A model generated the notes under the pieces. The model had not been told where the DNA came from and did no database searches. It saw only the letters and a program-made list of their open reading frames with translations. Made by a program: the position numbers and the translations under genes. From NCBI GenBank assembly GCA_030704615.1, contig CM060733.1:30690001-30754000 (forward strand): DNA of 64,000 bases, given 5' to 3'. This document shows positions 23,701 through 35,880 of this stretch, in pieces (position 1 is the stretch's first letter; every line of letters starts with the position of its first letter). This DNA comes from Takakia lepidozioides (taxonomy: Eukaryota > Streptophyta > Takakiopsida > Takakiales > Takakiaceae).

Positions 23701-26365
23701 TGACGGTGTTGAGGAGAGAGCTGGTAGCAGCAAGAAGAATCTTGTAGAAGCGGAAATTGTTGTTCACTTGATTGGCAGAATACAGCTTTCAGGTAGCAAT
23801 CATCTCCTTCTTTTTAGACAATTGCGTCAGGTAAAGAAGAAATGGTCCTCAAGTTTTAGACAGCTTTCAGAATTGGGTGTTCATTCCATTTAATGCCCTG
23901 GTTAAAAAGTTGCAAAACACCACATATGAGTTTGGCAGATTCTATAGGGGTCTGTAATGCGCTCTCTTCCACTGCTGTTGCCTGCAATGAAAGCAGCTAT
24001 TTGGGTTGTCTGTTCCCTCTTGATTGCAGCTGTTGGAATTGTTAACTTAGTGGTTGCTGACTGGCAAGTTCACGTCAAATCCAGTGTGTGCAGCATTCGG
24101 CGATCTTCATGGGCTTGATAACAAACCCGTGAGCATTGGGGTAATATCTCCATATGAGGGTCAGGTAGAGATTGTTAAGCAGTGCCTGAAAAGCAGACGC
24201 ACTTCAGAAAGTCCTGGATTAGGATTGGACCTCATTGATGTGGAGGTCAAATCAATCGATGGCTTCCAAGGGAGAGAAAAAGATATCATCATATTTTCTG
24301 CTGTCCGAGCAAATAGAGCTGGCAACATAGGCTTCTTGGACAATGAACGCAGGCTAAATGTTGCACTGACTCGTGGCAGGTGCTTACCTTTCTACACCCT
24401 GATTCGTCCCCTTCCCAACTGCCCGCCCCCATTAGAGGTTTTATAAATCTTCCCTTTGTCTAGTGGTTTATTATCTTGCCGGTGAGCTGCCCAATTCTCT
24501 CTTGTCATGAAATTCCTTGCTCGTTCCTTGTGTCTTGATTCTGTTCATACCTTTTATGGCCACAAGGCTGGAAATAGGGTAAGATGACAGTACATGCTGA
24601 AGAGACTAGACTGAGCAAATGAAGGTGAACAGTCAGAAGTGGCAAGGCCAAGGGTTATGCCTTTGGATAGCAAGCAGCAAATACCAAGGGGTATTCTCAG
24701 AGCAAGGGAATCCTCAGGGAGGATCTGATGTGAGTGTCTGGGGAAGGAGAAACACTGACCTGTTCTTGAGAAACAAGACTGACAGCATAGCATGCTAGAT
24801 GAAGTATGGTACTCCTTGGCAAGTAGCAAGATGAGGATTCAAGATTGGGTGTTTAACTTGCTCATATGGTGACCATTAAGAGTCTGGTTTTACTATGATA
24901 AGACTGGACTGTGATAGGTGATCTTCCTTTCTCATAGTACACTGTGCAAAGCTGATATACTCTTCCAAGCACTGCCACCTCCTAGTGGGTGTATGTTTAT
25001 GGAAAGTAGATACACCCAATATCCAAGATTTTAGCCATGTACACATTCTCCTCCATCAAGAAGCAAGGGGTGTTTAGTCTCCGCATTGGCACATGGGCAT
25101 TGCAGCAGTGAAGTAAGACGTTACTCACCTGGAAGGGCCTTGATTCATTGACCAAATTATTTTCCTCAAAAGAAACGACTTAGTCTGAGCCATGTGGAAA
25201 GGCTGCAGCAACTGGGTTGTCACAGCTGCTTTCAGACTTTCATTTAAGCCACTGATTGCAATTGCAATCAGGGCATTGCCTCTTCTAGACTTCACAACTT
25301 TCAGAATGTGGTTGACAGGTACTCTCTGTGGATTCTTGGACGCGCCCTGACATTGACTGCCCAGAGCAAAGTCTGGAGAAATTTAATTCAGGCAGCAAAG
25401 AAAGCGAATTGCTATGTTGATGCTTCCTGTGATGAGAAGATCAGGGGAGTGATATGGAGTTCGAAGAGGGAGGTTGAATTAACGTGTGCACCTGAAAGAG
25501 TGGAAAAAACTACTCGTGGAATTGGCAGGGGCAGCAGCAGTGAGATGAGCCAGTTAGCAAATGGACAACAAACCAGAGAGGTTGGTATGACTAAACTGTC
25601 TTAGCAGTACTTGCATATTTTTATCTTCCGTTGTTGCTCTCATAGTACTTGGTTTAGTCAATTGAGAATCACTTGCAGGGTGTGCTGGGCAGATCCCGGG
25701 CCTTGTCCCTCCTGAAGCCAGTTGAAGTGATAGAGCAACTAGCAGCTGGTACAGTTTGGAGGCAAGGCCCAGATATATCTGGATGGGACCAGCCTTCAAC
25801 CTCCATTGGAAGCTCCACAGAGCCTAATTGGAGAGAGCAAGCAGCAGCTGGTCCGGTGTGGCGACAAGGACCGGATATATCTGGATGGGACCAGCCTTCA
25901 ACCTCCATGGGAGGCTCCACAGGACCTAATTGGAAAGAAGTGAGGGAGCAATCAGTCGCTGTTATGGTGCAGCCGCAAAGACTTAGAGTGTCTGGGTGGG
26001 ACAAGCTAAGCCCGATTGTAAGTTACCGGGAGGCTGAGTGGGGGAAACTGCATGGCCAGCAGTTTTCATGGCGCACTGGGAGTCAATGCAGAACACCTCA
26101 ACGTGAAAAGTTGAGGAGATACCCTGAGTCACTTGAAACTGAAAGGTGCCAATCTGCGAAAGGTGAGGAGGAATCAGAGAATGGAGGACCACAAGTATCA
26201 GGAGTAGACTGGTCTACAGCAGTCATTGCCAGTTCTATGGGACCTGATTGGAATCAGGTGGTTGTCTTGCCACAAGTATCTGGAGCAGACTGGTCTACAG
26301 CAGCCATTGCCAATTCTATGGGACCTGAAAATCAGAGGGTTGTCTGGCCACGGCACGGATGGTAA
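20709..26365 (+). CDS. SEN1/UPF1-type superfamily 1 RNA helicase with a GW/WG-rich C-terminal tail
   Basis: Exons 20709-21188, 21347-21913, 22109-23272, 23468-23792, 24094-24379, 25319-25580 and 25679-26365 join in phase to 1257 codons (1256 aa plus stop). All introns are GT/AG. Motifs in order: Walker A GPPGTGKT (exon 3), Ia CAPTNTAIYEVAKR, Walker B DEAA, motif III GDHKQLPA, NVQYRMHP (exon 4), GVISPYEGQVE and VKSIDGFQGREKD (exon 5), and motif VI LNVALTRGR across the exon 5/6 border. A long insert separates Ia and II, as in SEN1-like proteins. The last exon is a disordered-looking 228-aa tail with 14 Trp, including three SGWD, EWGK and a final HGW. Such GW/WG tails act as AGO hooks in plant SDE3, so a role in RNA silencing or RNA surveillance is possible; this is inference. 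The final exon is partly duplicated at 3936-4410. Confidence 0.9.
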
Positions 26366-27030
26366 TCAGGGGGAAGGGTTTGCCTGCACCTTGGAACCCT
26401 GCAACACAATGGACGTGACGGTTCGTAATTTTGTGATGTTGGCATCTTCTACTTGTCTTGTCACAAGATCTCTGGGAATATCTAGCATTTCATTCCATTC
26501 TTTTCCTCCAGGTCCTCCTTGTAAATACTCCTTTTCTCTTCCAGGCGAGCGAGTTTACCTCCCAAACAAGAACTCTGGTACTTAGGTGGGCACGACGCCT
26601 CCTTGTAAATTGCGCTTCCCTAAGTGTAGCACCCCCAACAACTGCGACAGCCTTGTTATTTCAACCTGTCCTGGTAGAAACTCATCTGCAGGAGTATGAA
26701 GGCCACCGAACAGACTTTTGGATTCAGTTGGCCACCAGTACTTGTGTATCATATGTTTTGGTTTGGTAGTCGTTAGGACCACCAGATGCATTATTTCTGC
26801 AATTGCCAGGCTCTCTTCCCCTGTGCCTGCCTCCAGTAAAGTGTCTTGTACTGCAATGACCTGTGCTTTTAAACAAAAGACTGACAACAGCTTCCTTAGT
26901 CTCTCGTCACTGCCTCTATTTCCAACTACAAAAGTAGTCTCCTACATCTCTCTCACTTGCTCCTAGTTGTTTTAGTGCCATGCGCTGGGCCTTCATCTTC
27001 AGGGTAACTAAGAATCTGAATGTAAACAAC
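26366..27030 (+). other. Helicase 3' flank / probable 3' UTR
   Basis: No gene seen. Blocks recur in the scrambled copy at 4255-6094. Confidence 0.55.
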
Positions 27031-27739
27031 AGAACCATCTTGGAGCATTCTAAATAATCTATGCCCTCAAACTGTTGAAGGACCCAGTGTCGTGGTCCCA
27101 CTGCCGCTATGGACTATTTGTACCAGGCAGCGAATTTGTGGGGATAATGGAGTCTCTTTCCCCCTCTGACTTCGAATCCGTCTCCGACTATGACTACTGT
27201 CCAGAACCTTCATTGTCCCCAATCTCAATTATGCTCTTCATCTCGTGTCCTCACAGACCACAAAGATGTAAGATCTGTACTCATTAAGTACCTCAAACTT
27301 GAAAGCAGGTGTTTGGAAATGCATGTCAAACACGGGAGCCAAATTGCTCAGCCAGAAGAAGAGTGCTATCTAAGGAGATAGCCACAAAGTTACTGAGAAG
27401 AAGTAAGAGGGGCTGTAGATTAGAAGAAGAAAGGTAGGGGATTGTGTACATGCAACAATACTAGCATAGAATGGGATGAAGGGTCCTGCTGTTAGTGAGA
27501 GTGGATGGTCAGATTGGCAAGCCATGTTCTTGATAATTGTCAGTTTGAGACACTGAATTGTACAAACCACTAATTGTGGAAATCATATTGTAATTTGTAA
27601 GGGCTGCTGCATCCCTCCTGTTGTTTTTCAGAAATACTCAATGTAATTGAGTAACTGTATTCTCGGCAGATGGGAAGATTAAGTTTTGATTGGATACAGC
27701 ACCGCCATGGAATCCCCAAAATAACCGAGATCTTGCATC
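27031..27739. other. Intergenic, no gene seen
   Basis: Short frames only. Confidence 0.5.
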
Positions 27740-28060
27740 CAGATCTGTTATTGCCTACTGTGATCACATTCACAGAATATTATCAGTGCATCCTCCACAA
27801 AGGATATTGACTTGTCAGGAGTCTTGGAACCTCATAGAAGCAGCAGACTCTTAATCTTGGCAAGGGGGGCTCCCCCATCCAATAAAAGAATGGATAACCT
27901 TCCATATTCCAATTCCCTATGTTTCCAGCCCACCCTGGGGATTAGTTTTAGGTGTGTTAACGTACCAATCTGATGATGGAAAACACAGGCTTCTGTACTA
28001 TGTAAGTTTAGTACAGACCACAGTAGTATCAACCTTCTTGGTGTGTTCACCTCTTAACAA
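27740..28060 (+). repeat. Dispersed exon-like repeat, copy 1 (decayed)
   Basis: Homologous to 40965-41250 in the same orientation. Shared stretches include TTGGAACCTCATAGAAGCAG, GAATGGATAACCTTCCATAT and CAGCCCACCCTGGGGATTAG. The frame is broken here by stops and an indel. Confidence 0.75.
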
Positions 28061-30426
28061 GAGCTTGTTGACCAGTTAAAAGGAGAGTGACAAGGTGGAT
28101 ACTTGAGCACCACTCCTAGAGTAAGTGTAACGCCAGATGCAAACACTGGAATCACAATCAACATTCATCTCCCAACTTAAATGTTCGACAACAGCAATGC
28201 AGTGAGCATATGGCTAAACATACATCCCACATGTTTACTTCCATTACTTTCCGAACTCACGAGTCACTACACAAGATTGCAAAGTATGTTCAAACGTGTA
28301 GGAGTATAAATCACAAGAAGAACCCATGATCTCATACCCTTCACCAACTAAACTGTATATGCTTGTTTCTGAATGTAGAGAGAAGTTGCACAGGGTGGTC
28401 TGCCTATTTCTAGCAGGAGGATGGTGCTCCAGAGCGAGGATCTCACGTAGTATAGTGTGGTTGAAGATAGATTAATTGAAAGATATTGGGGATCAGCCGT
28501 TTAAATGTTGCCTAGTACGATATGGCAGATATGGACATTTATCAAAGGACAATCGCATATACTTACTACTAATTCAAACGGCTGGTGTTTCGCCACAGGT
28601 ATTATACTTAAATCGTATTTTTCAAAAACATTATGTGCTATGGCTGTCTCAAAAAGAAGTTCTCATTTCTTGGCTGGTTTAACATGACCCAGAAGCTAAC
28701 TTAATGGCTTCTTTATGAGAGACTCTAGAATCTAGATCTCGAACATACTGTTTACCAGGCTTGAATCTCGAAAGTCTCGCGGTCAGTCTCAGCTAACCAG
28801 TTCGGAAGGGTTAGCTGACATGTTAACAGACATCTCTTTTGTGTTTTTTCTCCAAAGGGAACCGTACAGGGCTCCGACAGGATATCCGGTGATGGCCTTC
28901 AGCACCTCGACTACATACCTCGTTCTTTAGTTTTGTTTCCCCTGCGAGGTAAGATGTAGTAATGGGGCAAACACCACAATAATCGTTTTCAGCAGTGGGT
29001 CGTCATGAGTCCAGTCTCCACCACAGTAATCAACACTTATACCCACACTTTCCGTTGTATTTTGATAGAGGGTAAGGCTTTCCTCACAAATAACGGAAGT
29101 TTATCATTGAACTGTGAAACAATTATGGACTGGCAGCTCCAGTCCGGACTGCCTCGTGCGCCAGTATACGTGCGAGTGGCAACTTCAGCTGTGCAAGCTA
29201 CCGCGAGTACCAAGGCCCAGCCCATTAAGGGTGTTCAGCTTTTGAGGCGCCAGTAGACTTTATCTACTTACTAGAATTTCGTTGGTTAGGAGAGTACTAC
29301 TGTACAGCAAACACATTTAAGTATGTAGTTTTCAACGTAGAAGAAATCGAGTTTTATTATAAGATGGTGACTAGTGGTGACTAGTGGTGACGAATAAGGG
29401 AGCAAGCTCTGCGGTGTGGAGAGTTGAGAAGCAACATGAAGAATATTTGCATGATTCTCTTCGCTTTTTCCTAATCTCGGTTACAAACTGTAGTATGTAG
29501 ATTCATGCAGTCCCTTGCTATTCCCTCTCCAACTGACTTTACCCTGCCCTGTCATTCTGTGTAGTCGGCTTTGTGGATCCGCTGGACGTCAACTTTATCA
29601 GCATGTAAGTATTCTCATGTAAGTTCAGAAGAAGAGATAACTTAGAGTCGAGCAGTTGGGTGAGTTCACGGTTTTCAACAGCTGAAGTGTCAGTTTGAGT
29701 GTTATCTTCCTGCGGCATGAGCACAGTTTGCTGTCGAATATCATTACTTGAGTATGGAGCTGGTCCCTGACTGAAGACCTGATGAACCGTGCATACAGCC
29801 TAGACGAGGTAAGTAGCTAGCTTGCATTCATAAGAAACTGTGTCTTACGCATCTCGGCCAGCAATTGAGCTTTAACGCATCAACCTACTAGAACTATGTG
29901 CAAAGCTTCAAATATACCGGTGTCGAGACCGATGACCTTGCGTTGCAGCTCATGCGCAGTCTCCTAGAATCTTCCCGGCTTTCGATCTTGCTCTCAAAGC
30001 TATAAGCTCCTCAATAAGATGCTGCATCGAGAGACAGATCGTTCGAGCAGACTTGTAGTAAAGGTTGTTGCATCTTGAGAATCTCGGGTCTGTAAGTATG
30101 ATGCTCATGAATTCTGGGTGTATGTGCTTGATTTTAACAAGCCAACGATTTTAGACCTGTTCTTCAAAAAGGTTTCTGATTTTTTTTGCGGGTGAGTCCT
30201 AGATACCTTCCGTGTAAATGCACGTCTTTTATGGAATACGGCTTTCGGTCGACTTGTTGCGTCGGGTGCAAGTGGATTAATGATTTAGAGAACTGTGAAG
30301 ACTTTTCTCATCAGTATGTACATGATTTCGTTCATCATTCCTAGCGTGATCTTGTGATACGTATATTCTCCATTCTGATACATCTCTGGATGGTATGCCT
30401 CAACCTCTGGACAAACATCGTGTGCA
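28061..30426. other. Intergenic region upstream of the GDSL gene
   Basis: No gene is supported. 29370-29390 has a small tandem repeat of GGTGACTAGT. An 83-codon frame at 29005-29256 has no recognisable motif and is probably chance. Confidence 0.5.
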
Positions 30427-32436
30427 ATGGCTAATAAGGCGCAGGCTTTATTAGTGTGGGTTATATTCCACTGGTCAACACTGATCCAAGGAGCCTTCGC
30501 AAACGGAGCACAGTACTTCATACCGCCAAAACCTTTGGTGCCGGCCTTCTTTGTATTTGGGGACTCTCTTGCTGACCCAGGCAACAACAACTACTTATAT
30601 ACAGTGGCCAAGGCAAACTACTTACCCTATGGAAAGGACTTCGACACACACATGCCAACAGGAAGGTTTTGCAATGGACGCACTGGAATGGATGTCTTTG
30701 GTGAGTAAAATGATGCTGGTCACATGGCCTTGCAAATTTCTGCAGCCCCACTAAGAAAATTCGAATTTCAGTTGGGTACAAGTCTTGATACTACTTGTCT
30801 ATTCATGCCTCAAACTGATCTTCTTTAATACCATGAAGTGAATGTAAGGGGTACTGTCTGTGGATTCAGATTAGAAAGTGGAAGGATTTTGGTTAGACTC
30901 CCGAAAGTTATGGAAAACAGGTTTGCATAGAGATTTGAAAATCTTCAACTCTAAGATAAAGTTTCTCGCATGTAGTTTGTTGTGCATGGCCCGAACTAAT
31001 ACCTACCTAGTCTTTTGGTTAACTGGCAGCTGAGTTGTTGGGTTTGCCCTTGGTGCCACCATATCTCGATCCCGCAACGAAAGGTGATCGGCTACTGCAG
31101 GGCGTGAATTTTGCATCAGGGGCCACGGGCATCCTCAATCAAACTGGCTTCGAAGCTGTACGTTTGTCAGGTTTATGTCTTGCAAGAGACGTCGTAAATG
31201 GTTTAGTTGACGTTCAATGCATGGTCGCCCGAATTGGAAATTTCACTGTGTCAGGTTTCCAAGAAGATTAACGGATGATGTGAATAATGGCAGGGCGAAG
31301 TTATGTCATTGTCAGGGCAGATAGAGGCCTTCCAGAAAGTGAAGGAAGAAATTTATGGGATGATTGGGCCTGAGGCTAGCCGCAATTTCTTTGCCCAGTC
31401 ATTCTTCTACATCATCGCTGGGAGTGACGATATAATCAATGGATACTATGGCCTTGTGCCAAGCGAGCTGCCCAGCCTGTATACACCGTCTGAGTTTGAA
31501 GACCTACTTATATCAACGCTCTCTTCTCAGATTGGGGTCAAATCCTATTCTCGATACAGCTTCGAATAGCACTGCAAAAGTGCATTGCCATCAAGCTTGT
31601 GTGTAAACTTACTGATATATTGGAGGTAAAATGCAGCTCTGAAATGTAGATCTTCCTGGTAGGGCGTGCAGATTTCTAAAGTGGACCGAAGTCAACTGGT
31701 ATGTGTGAAATTGAAGTTGAGTCCTTTCAAATTTCCTCAGGACTTTCTTGTTGCAGTTTCTCTACAGTCTGGGGGCCAGAAAAATTGGAGTGGCTGGTCT
31801 TGGACCACTGGGGTGTGTGCCCTCACAGCTCAGCTCGTACCACAGCGTGGGGGCATGTGTGCCTTTTCTGCAGACCGCGGCTCTGAGTTTTAACAGTGCC
31901 ATAGTAAGCATGCTCGCTAACTTGAGAGCCAGGCTGCCAGGGTTAGGGGTGGTGTACACCGATTTTTTCTCCATGCTCCTCAATGCAGTCCAAAATCCTC
32001 CAGCTTATGGTGAGTGGAAAAACTACCATCTTGGTTTTGATTGTCATAAAATTCTTATACATTCCAAGTTGAGCATGGTCAGGGCATACTTCAGTTCAGA
32101 GAGTGGATGTTGCAAAGACAGCACTTGCAGATTTTGACTTGCTTAAAAGACACAGTCCTGAGAGGCTCTCAACGCCATCCGTCCTACTTACATAAAGAGA
32201 TGAAGCAAACATTCAATGACTTTGCAGGATTTTTAAATGGACATACCGGATGCTGTGGCTCTAACAGCCTTGGAGGATGCACCCAGCTCAGCCTCTGCGA
32301 GAACACCCAAGACCACATCTGCTGGGACTGGTTTCATCCGACTGATAAGATGTACAGAGAGCTCATAAAGGCCGTCTTCTTCAATGGCCCTCCCTTCAGT
32401 ATACCAGTGAGTGTGCAGCTGCTAGTGCTTTCGTAA
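30427..32436 (+). CDS. Secreted GDSL-type esterase/lipase
   Basis: Exons 30427-30700, 31030-31157, 31294-31536, 31757-32009 and 32228-32436 join in phase to 369 codons (368 aa plus stop), the usual length for plant GDSL lipases. The N-terminal 24 aa ([20 protein letters not shown]...) look like a signal peptide. Block [14 protein letters not shown] carries the catalytic Ser. The GRFCNGRT and NFASGATGI blocks are present. Block III reads [13 protein letters not shown], where GSND is usual, so the oxyanion-hole Asn is Asp. [19 protein letters not shown] is typical, and block [11 protein letters not shown] supplies the catalytic Asp/His. Known role of the family: extracellular hydrolysis of acyl esters (cutin, wax, seed or defence lipids); the substrate is unknown here. 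The 3' exon extends about 10 aa further than many relatives. Confidence 0.92.
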
Positions 32437-33163
32437 TGTGTCTCTTCTCTTACAAAACATTGCGAAACTTAATCTATTATTACTCTATCTGTTCCTGCAC
32501 ATACATAACATAATACAAAACTGTATCGCCCATTCTTTTTCTTTTTTTGTTTTTTAAAATTAGAAACACCCATTCTTTGTCCTCTGTTCTTCATCCCACC
32601 TCCCAACTCACCCGGATGTTACGCCCATGTTGCCCTCCAACCTACTTCAGGCAGTAGGTTGGGATGACTGATCAGTTGAATAGCTTAGTTTAGCTTGCTT
32701 CTCTTTCCCCCCTTCTTTGTCCTTTCCCAGGTTTTGGGGTTTTTCTATCCTATGGACAATTCAACTAAGGATATTAATGGTTCTAAATTCCCTAGTCCCT
32801 AGTCAAATACTGTATACTCTTAATTGTCTAACGTAAACTGTATGAACATGATCTCAATCCATTAATGCTTCTCATGTTAGGTATTGGGTAGAGCACCAAG
32901 ACGAGTCTTCGTCCTTTTCATGTCAGGTCGCTCATCTTTCACTAAACTCTAACTCTATCCTTGTATTATTTAGAAAAACAATGTCCTCTTCTGCAATTGG
33001 AGGCTAGATACACTATACTGTTCAATGAGCTTCAACAATACCTCCCCCCTTTTCATTGCTGGAATTGAGACAGGACTTCTAAGTTCCCTTGATTTTTTTG
33101 GGGCCCACTTGTTCACACATTACGGTAATGAAGACTCCCTGAACGTTCTAGTTATTTTAGGGT
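32437..33163. other. Intergenic, no gene seen
   Basis: AT- and CT-rich sequence downstream of the GDSL gene; no motif. Confidence 0.5.
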
Positions 33164-33214
33164 GAACCCAGGTGTTTGTGGGAGAGCCGCCCATTTTGAC
33201 AAACACCTGGGTTC
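33164..33214. repeat. Perfect 16-bp inverted repeat
   Basis: Arm 1 GAACCCAGGTGTTTGT (33164-33179) and its exact reverse complement (33199-33214) are separated by 19 bp, giving a stable hairpin in either strand. Confidence 0.85.
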
Positions 33215-33984
33215 AATCTAACATAGCAATGGTGTTATGAAAGACCTTGTTCTGATGGTTGACAAGGGGGTGCTGAGAAATTGGTGGTTTGACGGTTTGG
33301 TGTTGATATAAATAATACAATACATGCACACTGTACAATACAATATGTAAAAACCGGTAAAAACATGAACTTGTTTTAGACTGAGCTCATAACCCTTACA
33401 TTTACATACACTCGGAAACGTACTACTTGCCTATCAAGCATTGAAAATATAAATCCCAAATAAAATGAATCTCTTGGAGATTCACAAATGGATTCTCGAA
33501 AGAAACACATTCTATTTGGTTCAAGGGTTTTGGGCTTGGTAAAGTCCTACCAGGTGCAATCTCTTTGAGGATCAATTTGCCTATGATGGACGTGTTGTGC
33601 AGTTTCAAAAGACCTTTCCTGCACAGTTTCACAGGCCGTTTTCACCACTGATCCCCACAAGGAAAACCCCATTGAAGTGATGCAAGTGGTTGGCATCCCT
33701 TACAACTGCTCACCCAAATATCTTTGAGATGATCCTTGTGGCCAGGTGACAATCACCACACAAGAGGTTTGTGCTTATGTGTAGCATCCCCAGATCCTCA
33801 TGAACCCAAAGGCAACAGTCAGCTTCACACTATGGTAGTGGAGAGAGATTTCTTTTTCACCTCATGCACATCATGTAATATGAAGGGTGTTTCAAGCACT
33901 TGCCTGGCCTACTGCATCAGCCGGGGATACACTTTGTGTCCAGCTGAAGCATGTGTTCAATAGGAGCACATCAGGCGTGGTGGT
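33215..33984. other. Intergenic, no gene seen
   Basis: Only short frames. Confidence 0.5.
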
Positions 33985-34353
33985 GTCATGGGTCCTTGTT
34001 GAGAATGGTGTTCGCCACACGTTCTGTTATCTCCACATCACCATGAATTCTACAGGCACCCAGTAAGGTCCTCCATACACCAGGTTCAATTGGCATTTTC
34101 TTGATGAAGTCCTCTGCCTCATCCAATAGCCTTGCACGGCCAAAAAGATCCACCATGCAGCCAAAATGCTCCATTGTAGGAGTGAGGGCATGATCTCGAC
34201 TTATGGAATCAAAGTAGTGGCATCCTTCATCCACTAGGCCCACGCGGCTACATGCAGAGATCAGACATACAAATGTGATAGCATTCGGCTTCAAGCCTTC
34301 TTGTTTCATTTTTTCAAAAAGTTTCAGGGCCTCCCAAGTATACCCTTTCCTGA
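33985..34353 (-). pseudogene. PPR fragment (last repeat and E region)
   Basis: The minus strand reads GYTWEALKLFEKMKQEG, NAITFVCLISACSRVGLVDE, HFGCMVDLFGRA and [19 protein letters not shown], then a stop. This matches the final PPR/E1 part of PLS proteins and lacks the upstream repeats and DYW domain. It is diverged from the intact gene at the left end, so it derives from another PPR locus. Confidence 0.8.
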
Positions 34354-34519
34354 ATCATTCGCTCATATATCGTCAAAGCTCTCTTGCATGGGAACTTTCG
34401 CCCCATGTTTTCTCATCAATTTTCTACTGGAATGTGCATATCCAGGTCTTCTAACCTTCCTCCACCAGCTCCCACCTCCTAATGCAAGAACAAGAAGAAA
34501 ACATGAGTCACAACTGCAA

Positions 34520-35160
34520 CATTGTACACTATCTACCCTCACCAAAGCCACTACCCAAATAATTCAGGTAATACAATAATGGGGTGCAGCAGTCTTCACA
34601 ATGTTTTGGTTATTCTATGTCCTCCAGCTGCAATGCTCCTATACAGAAACATGTCCAGTAAGGAGGCTGCACAGTCCCACCCACACCATGCCCCTCAACA
34701 CACTGGGACCCCCAAACACCACTTACAGATGGGAATATCAGTTGACATTGCTCATTTGAATCCAACTGCATCTGCCTCTCATATCTCCTGAGTTGATGTC
34801 ATATGCTAGATCATCTTTTTCATCAACCCTGGATGAACAATCGTACCCTGACACAGTCATATGAGTTGGACTGCCTGCACTACAATCCGCCAACGGAAGG
34901 TCAGGAAGTGAAGAGCTACAGAAAAGAGCCCACCTCAGGAAAAGGATGTCGAAAATGGAACACCAACGGTACGCCTGCCATGGCGAAGCGCTGCACATAC
35001 ATCTGGCGCTTCATACAGGAGACGCACTGGGGAAAGAGTCGTTGCATGCCTGTTTCATTTCTGACGAGCAGGCACCCCACGTGGCGCAGCAGCCCAGTCA
35101 CATTTCTTGTATTTGTCTGCCTGGCTATGTTGCAATACTGGCATGCACATCAATCAATAA
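34520..35160. repeat. Left arm of a long inverted repeat
   Basis: The reverse complement of 40130-40830 matches across about 650 bp. Shared stretches include AATAATGGGGTGCAGCAGTC, CTGCAATGCTCCTATACAGA, GAGTTGGACTGCCTGCA and CTGACGAGCAGGCA. Differences are scattered substitutions and small indels. A short same-direction block (CCACCAGCTCCCACCTCCTAA) flanks both arms on one side (34467, 40917). Confidence 0.85.
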
Positions 35161-35184
35161 GGATAAGTTCTACACGATGAATCC

Positions 35185-35880
35185 CTCTAAGACTTTATTT
35201 ACAACATGTACAATGGGGTGAACGTGCATACAATGAGAAGTTCCCAAAAAGGGGGGGAGGAACAAGAAACAAGAGAAGAAAACAAAAAGCTATAGTAAGC
35301 TACTCAGCTAGAGAAGAAAACAAAAGCTATAATAAACTACTCAACCAGCGACGAAAACCGAAGCTATAGTAAACTACTCAAGCAGAGCAACCCTCCCAAC
35401 CAACAACCCGGAGGAGATCAGGCAAGGAGATAGGCAAAGTGTCAGAGGCGGAAGATGAGATGACGCGGAGCTAGCCACATCAGCCCGATGTAAAATAGAG
35501 ATGGTTTGTGCTCTCTGCGAAGCAACTGAAACACGTTGTCGATAGTAGGCGACAAGGACGGAGGCATGTGGGATGCCGGTGGACCCGCTCTTGGCTGCAT
35601 GATGTGCACATGTCCGTAGGAAATTGTCGAAGTGCCGGTGCAATGAGCCAAATATCTCGACCGCCAGTGGAAGAAATATGTCGGTAAGGTGACGATCGCT
35701 GTAGTTGCACTCCTTTGCCTGAGATGCTACAGTGGCTGCCGTGCCTGGTGTGGTAGCTGCGCGAGATAGCATATCCGCTCGAGTGGGGTCGACAAGAACG
35801 ACATCTGCTAGGGTACGCAAACCATCTCTAGATAGGACGATGTCAACGTAGAGTGGGACGTGAGCCGTAGATGTGGTTGC
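35185..35880 (-). pseudogene. Retroelement-derived frame with minisatellite 3' UTR and poly(A) signal
   Basis: On the minus strand a frame open from 35880 to 35374 reads HVPLYVDIVLSRDGLR, DVVLVDPTRADMLSRAATTP, DRHLTDIFLPLAVEIFG and VLVAYYRQRVSVASQRAQ. I recall this pattern (VDPTR...FLPLAVE..G.LH) from repetitive plant retroelement-like reading frames, but I cannot name the element. Downstream are three copies of a roughly 38-bp unit (35272-35384, GAAGCTATAGTAAACTACTC type) and an AATAAA (35199-35194). No start codon is visible before the upstream stop at 35881, so the 5' part is missing. Confidence 0.5.
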
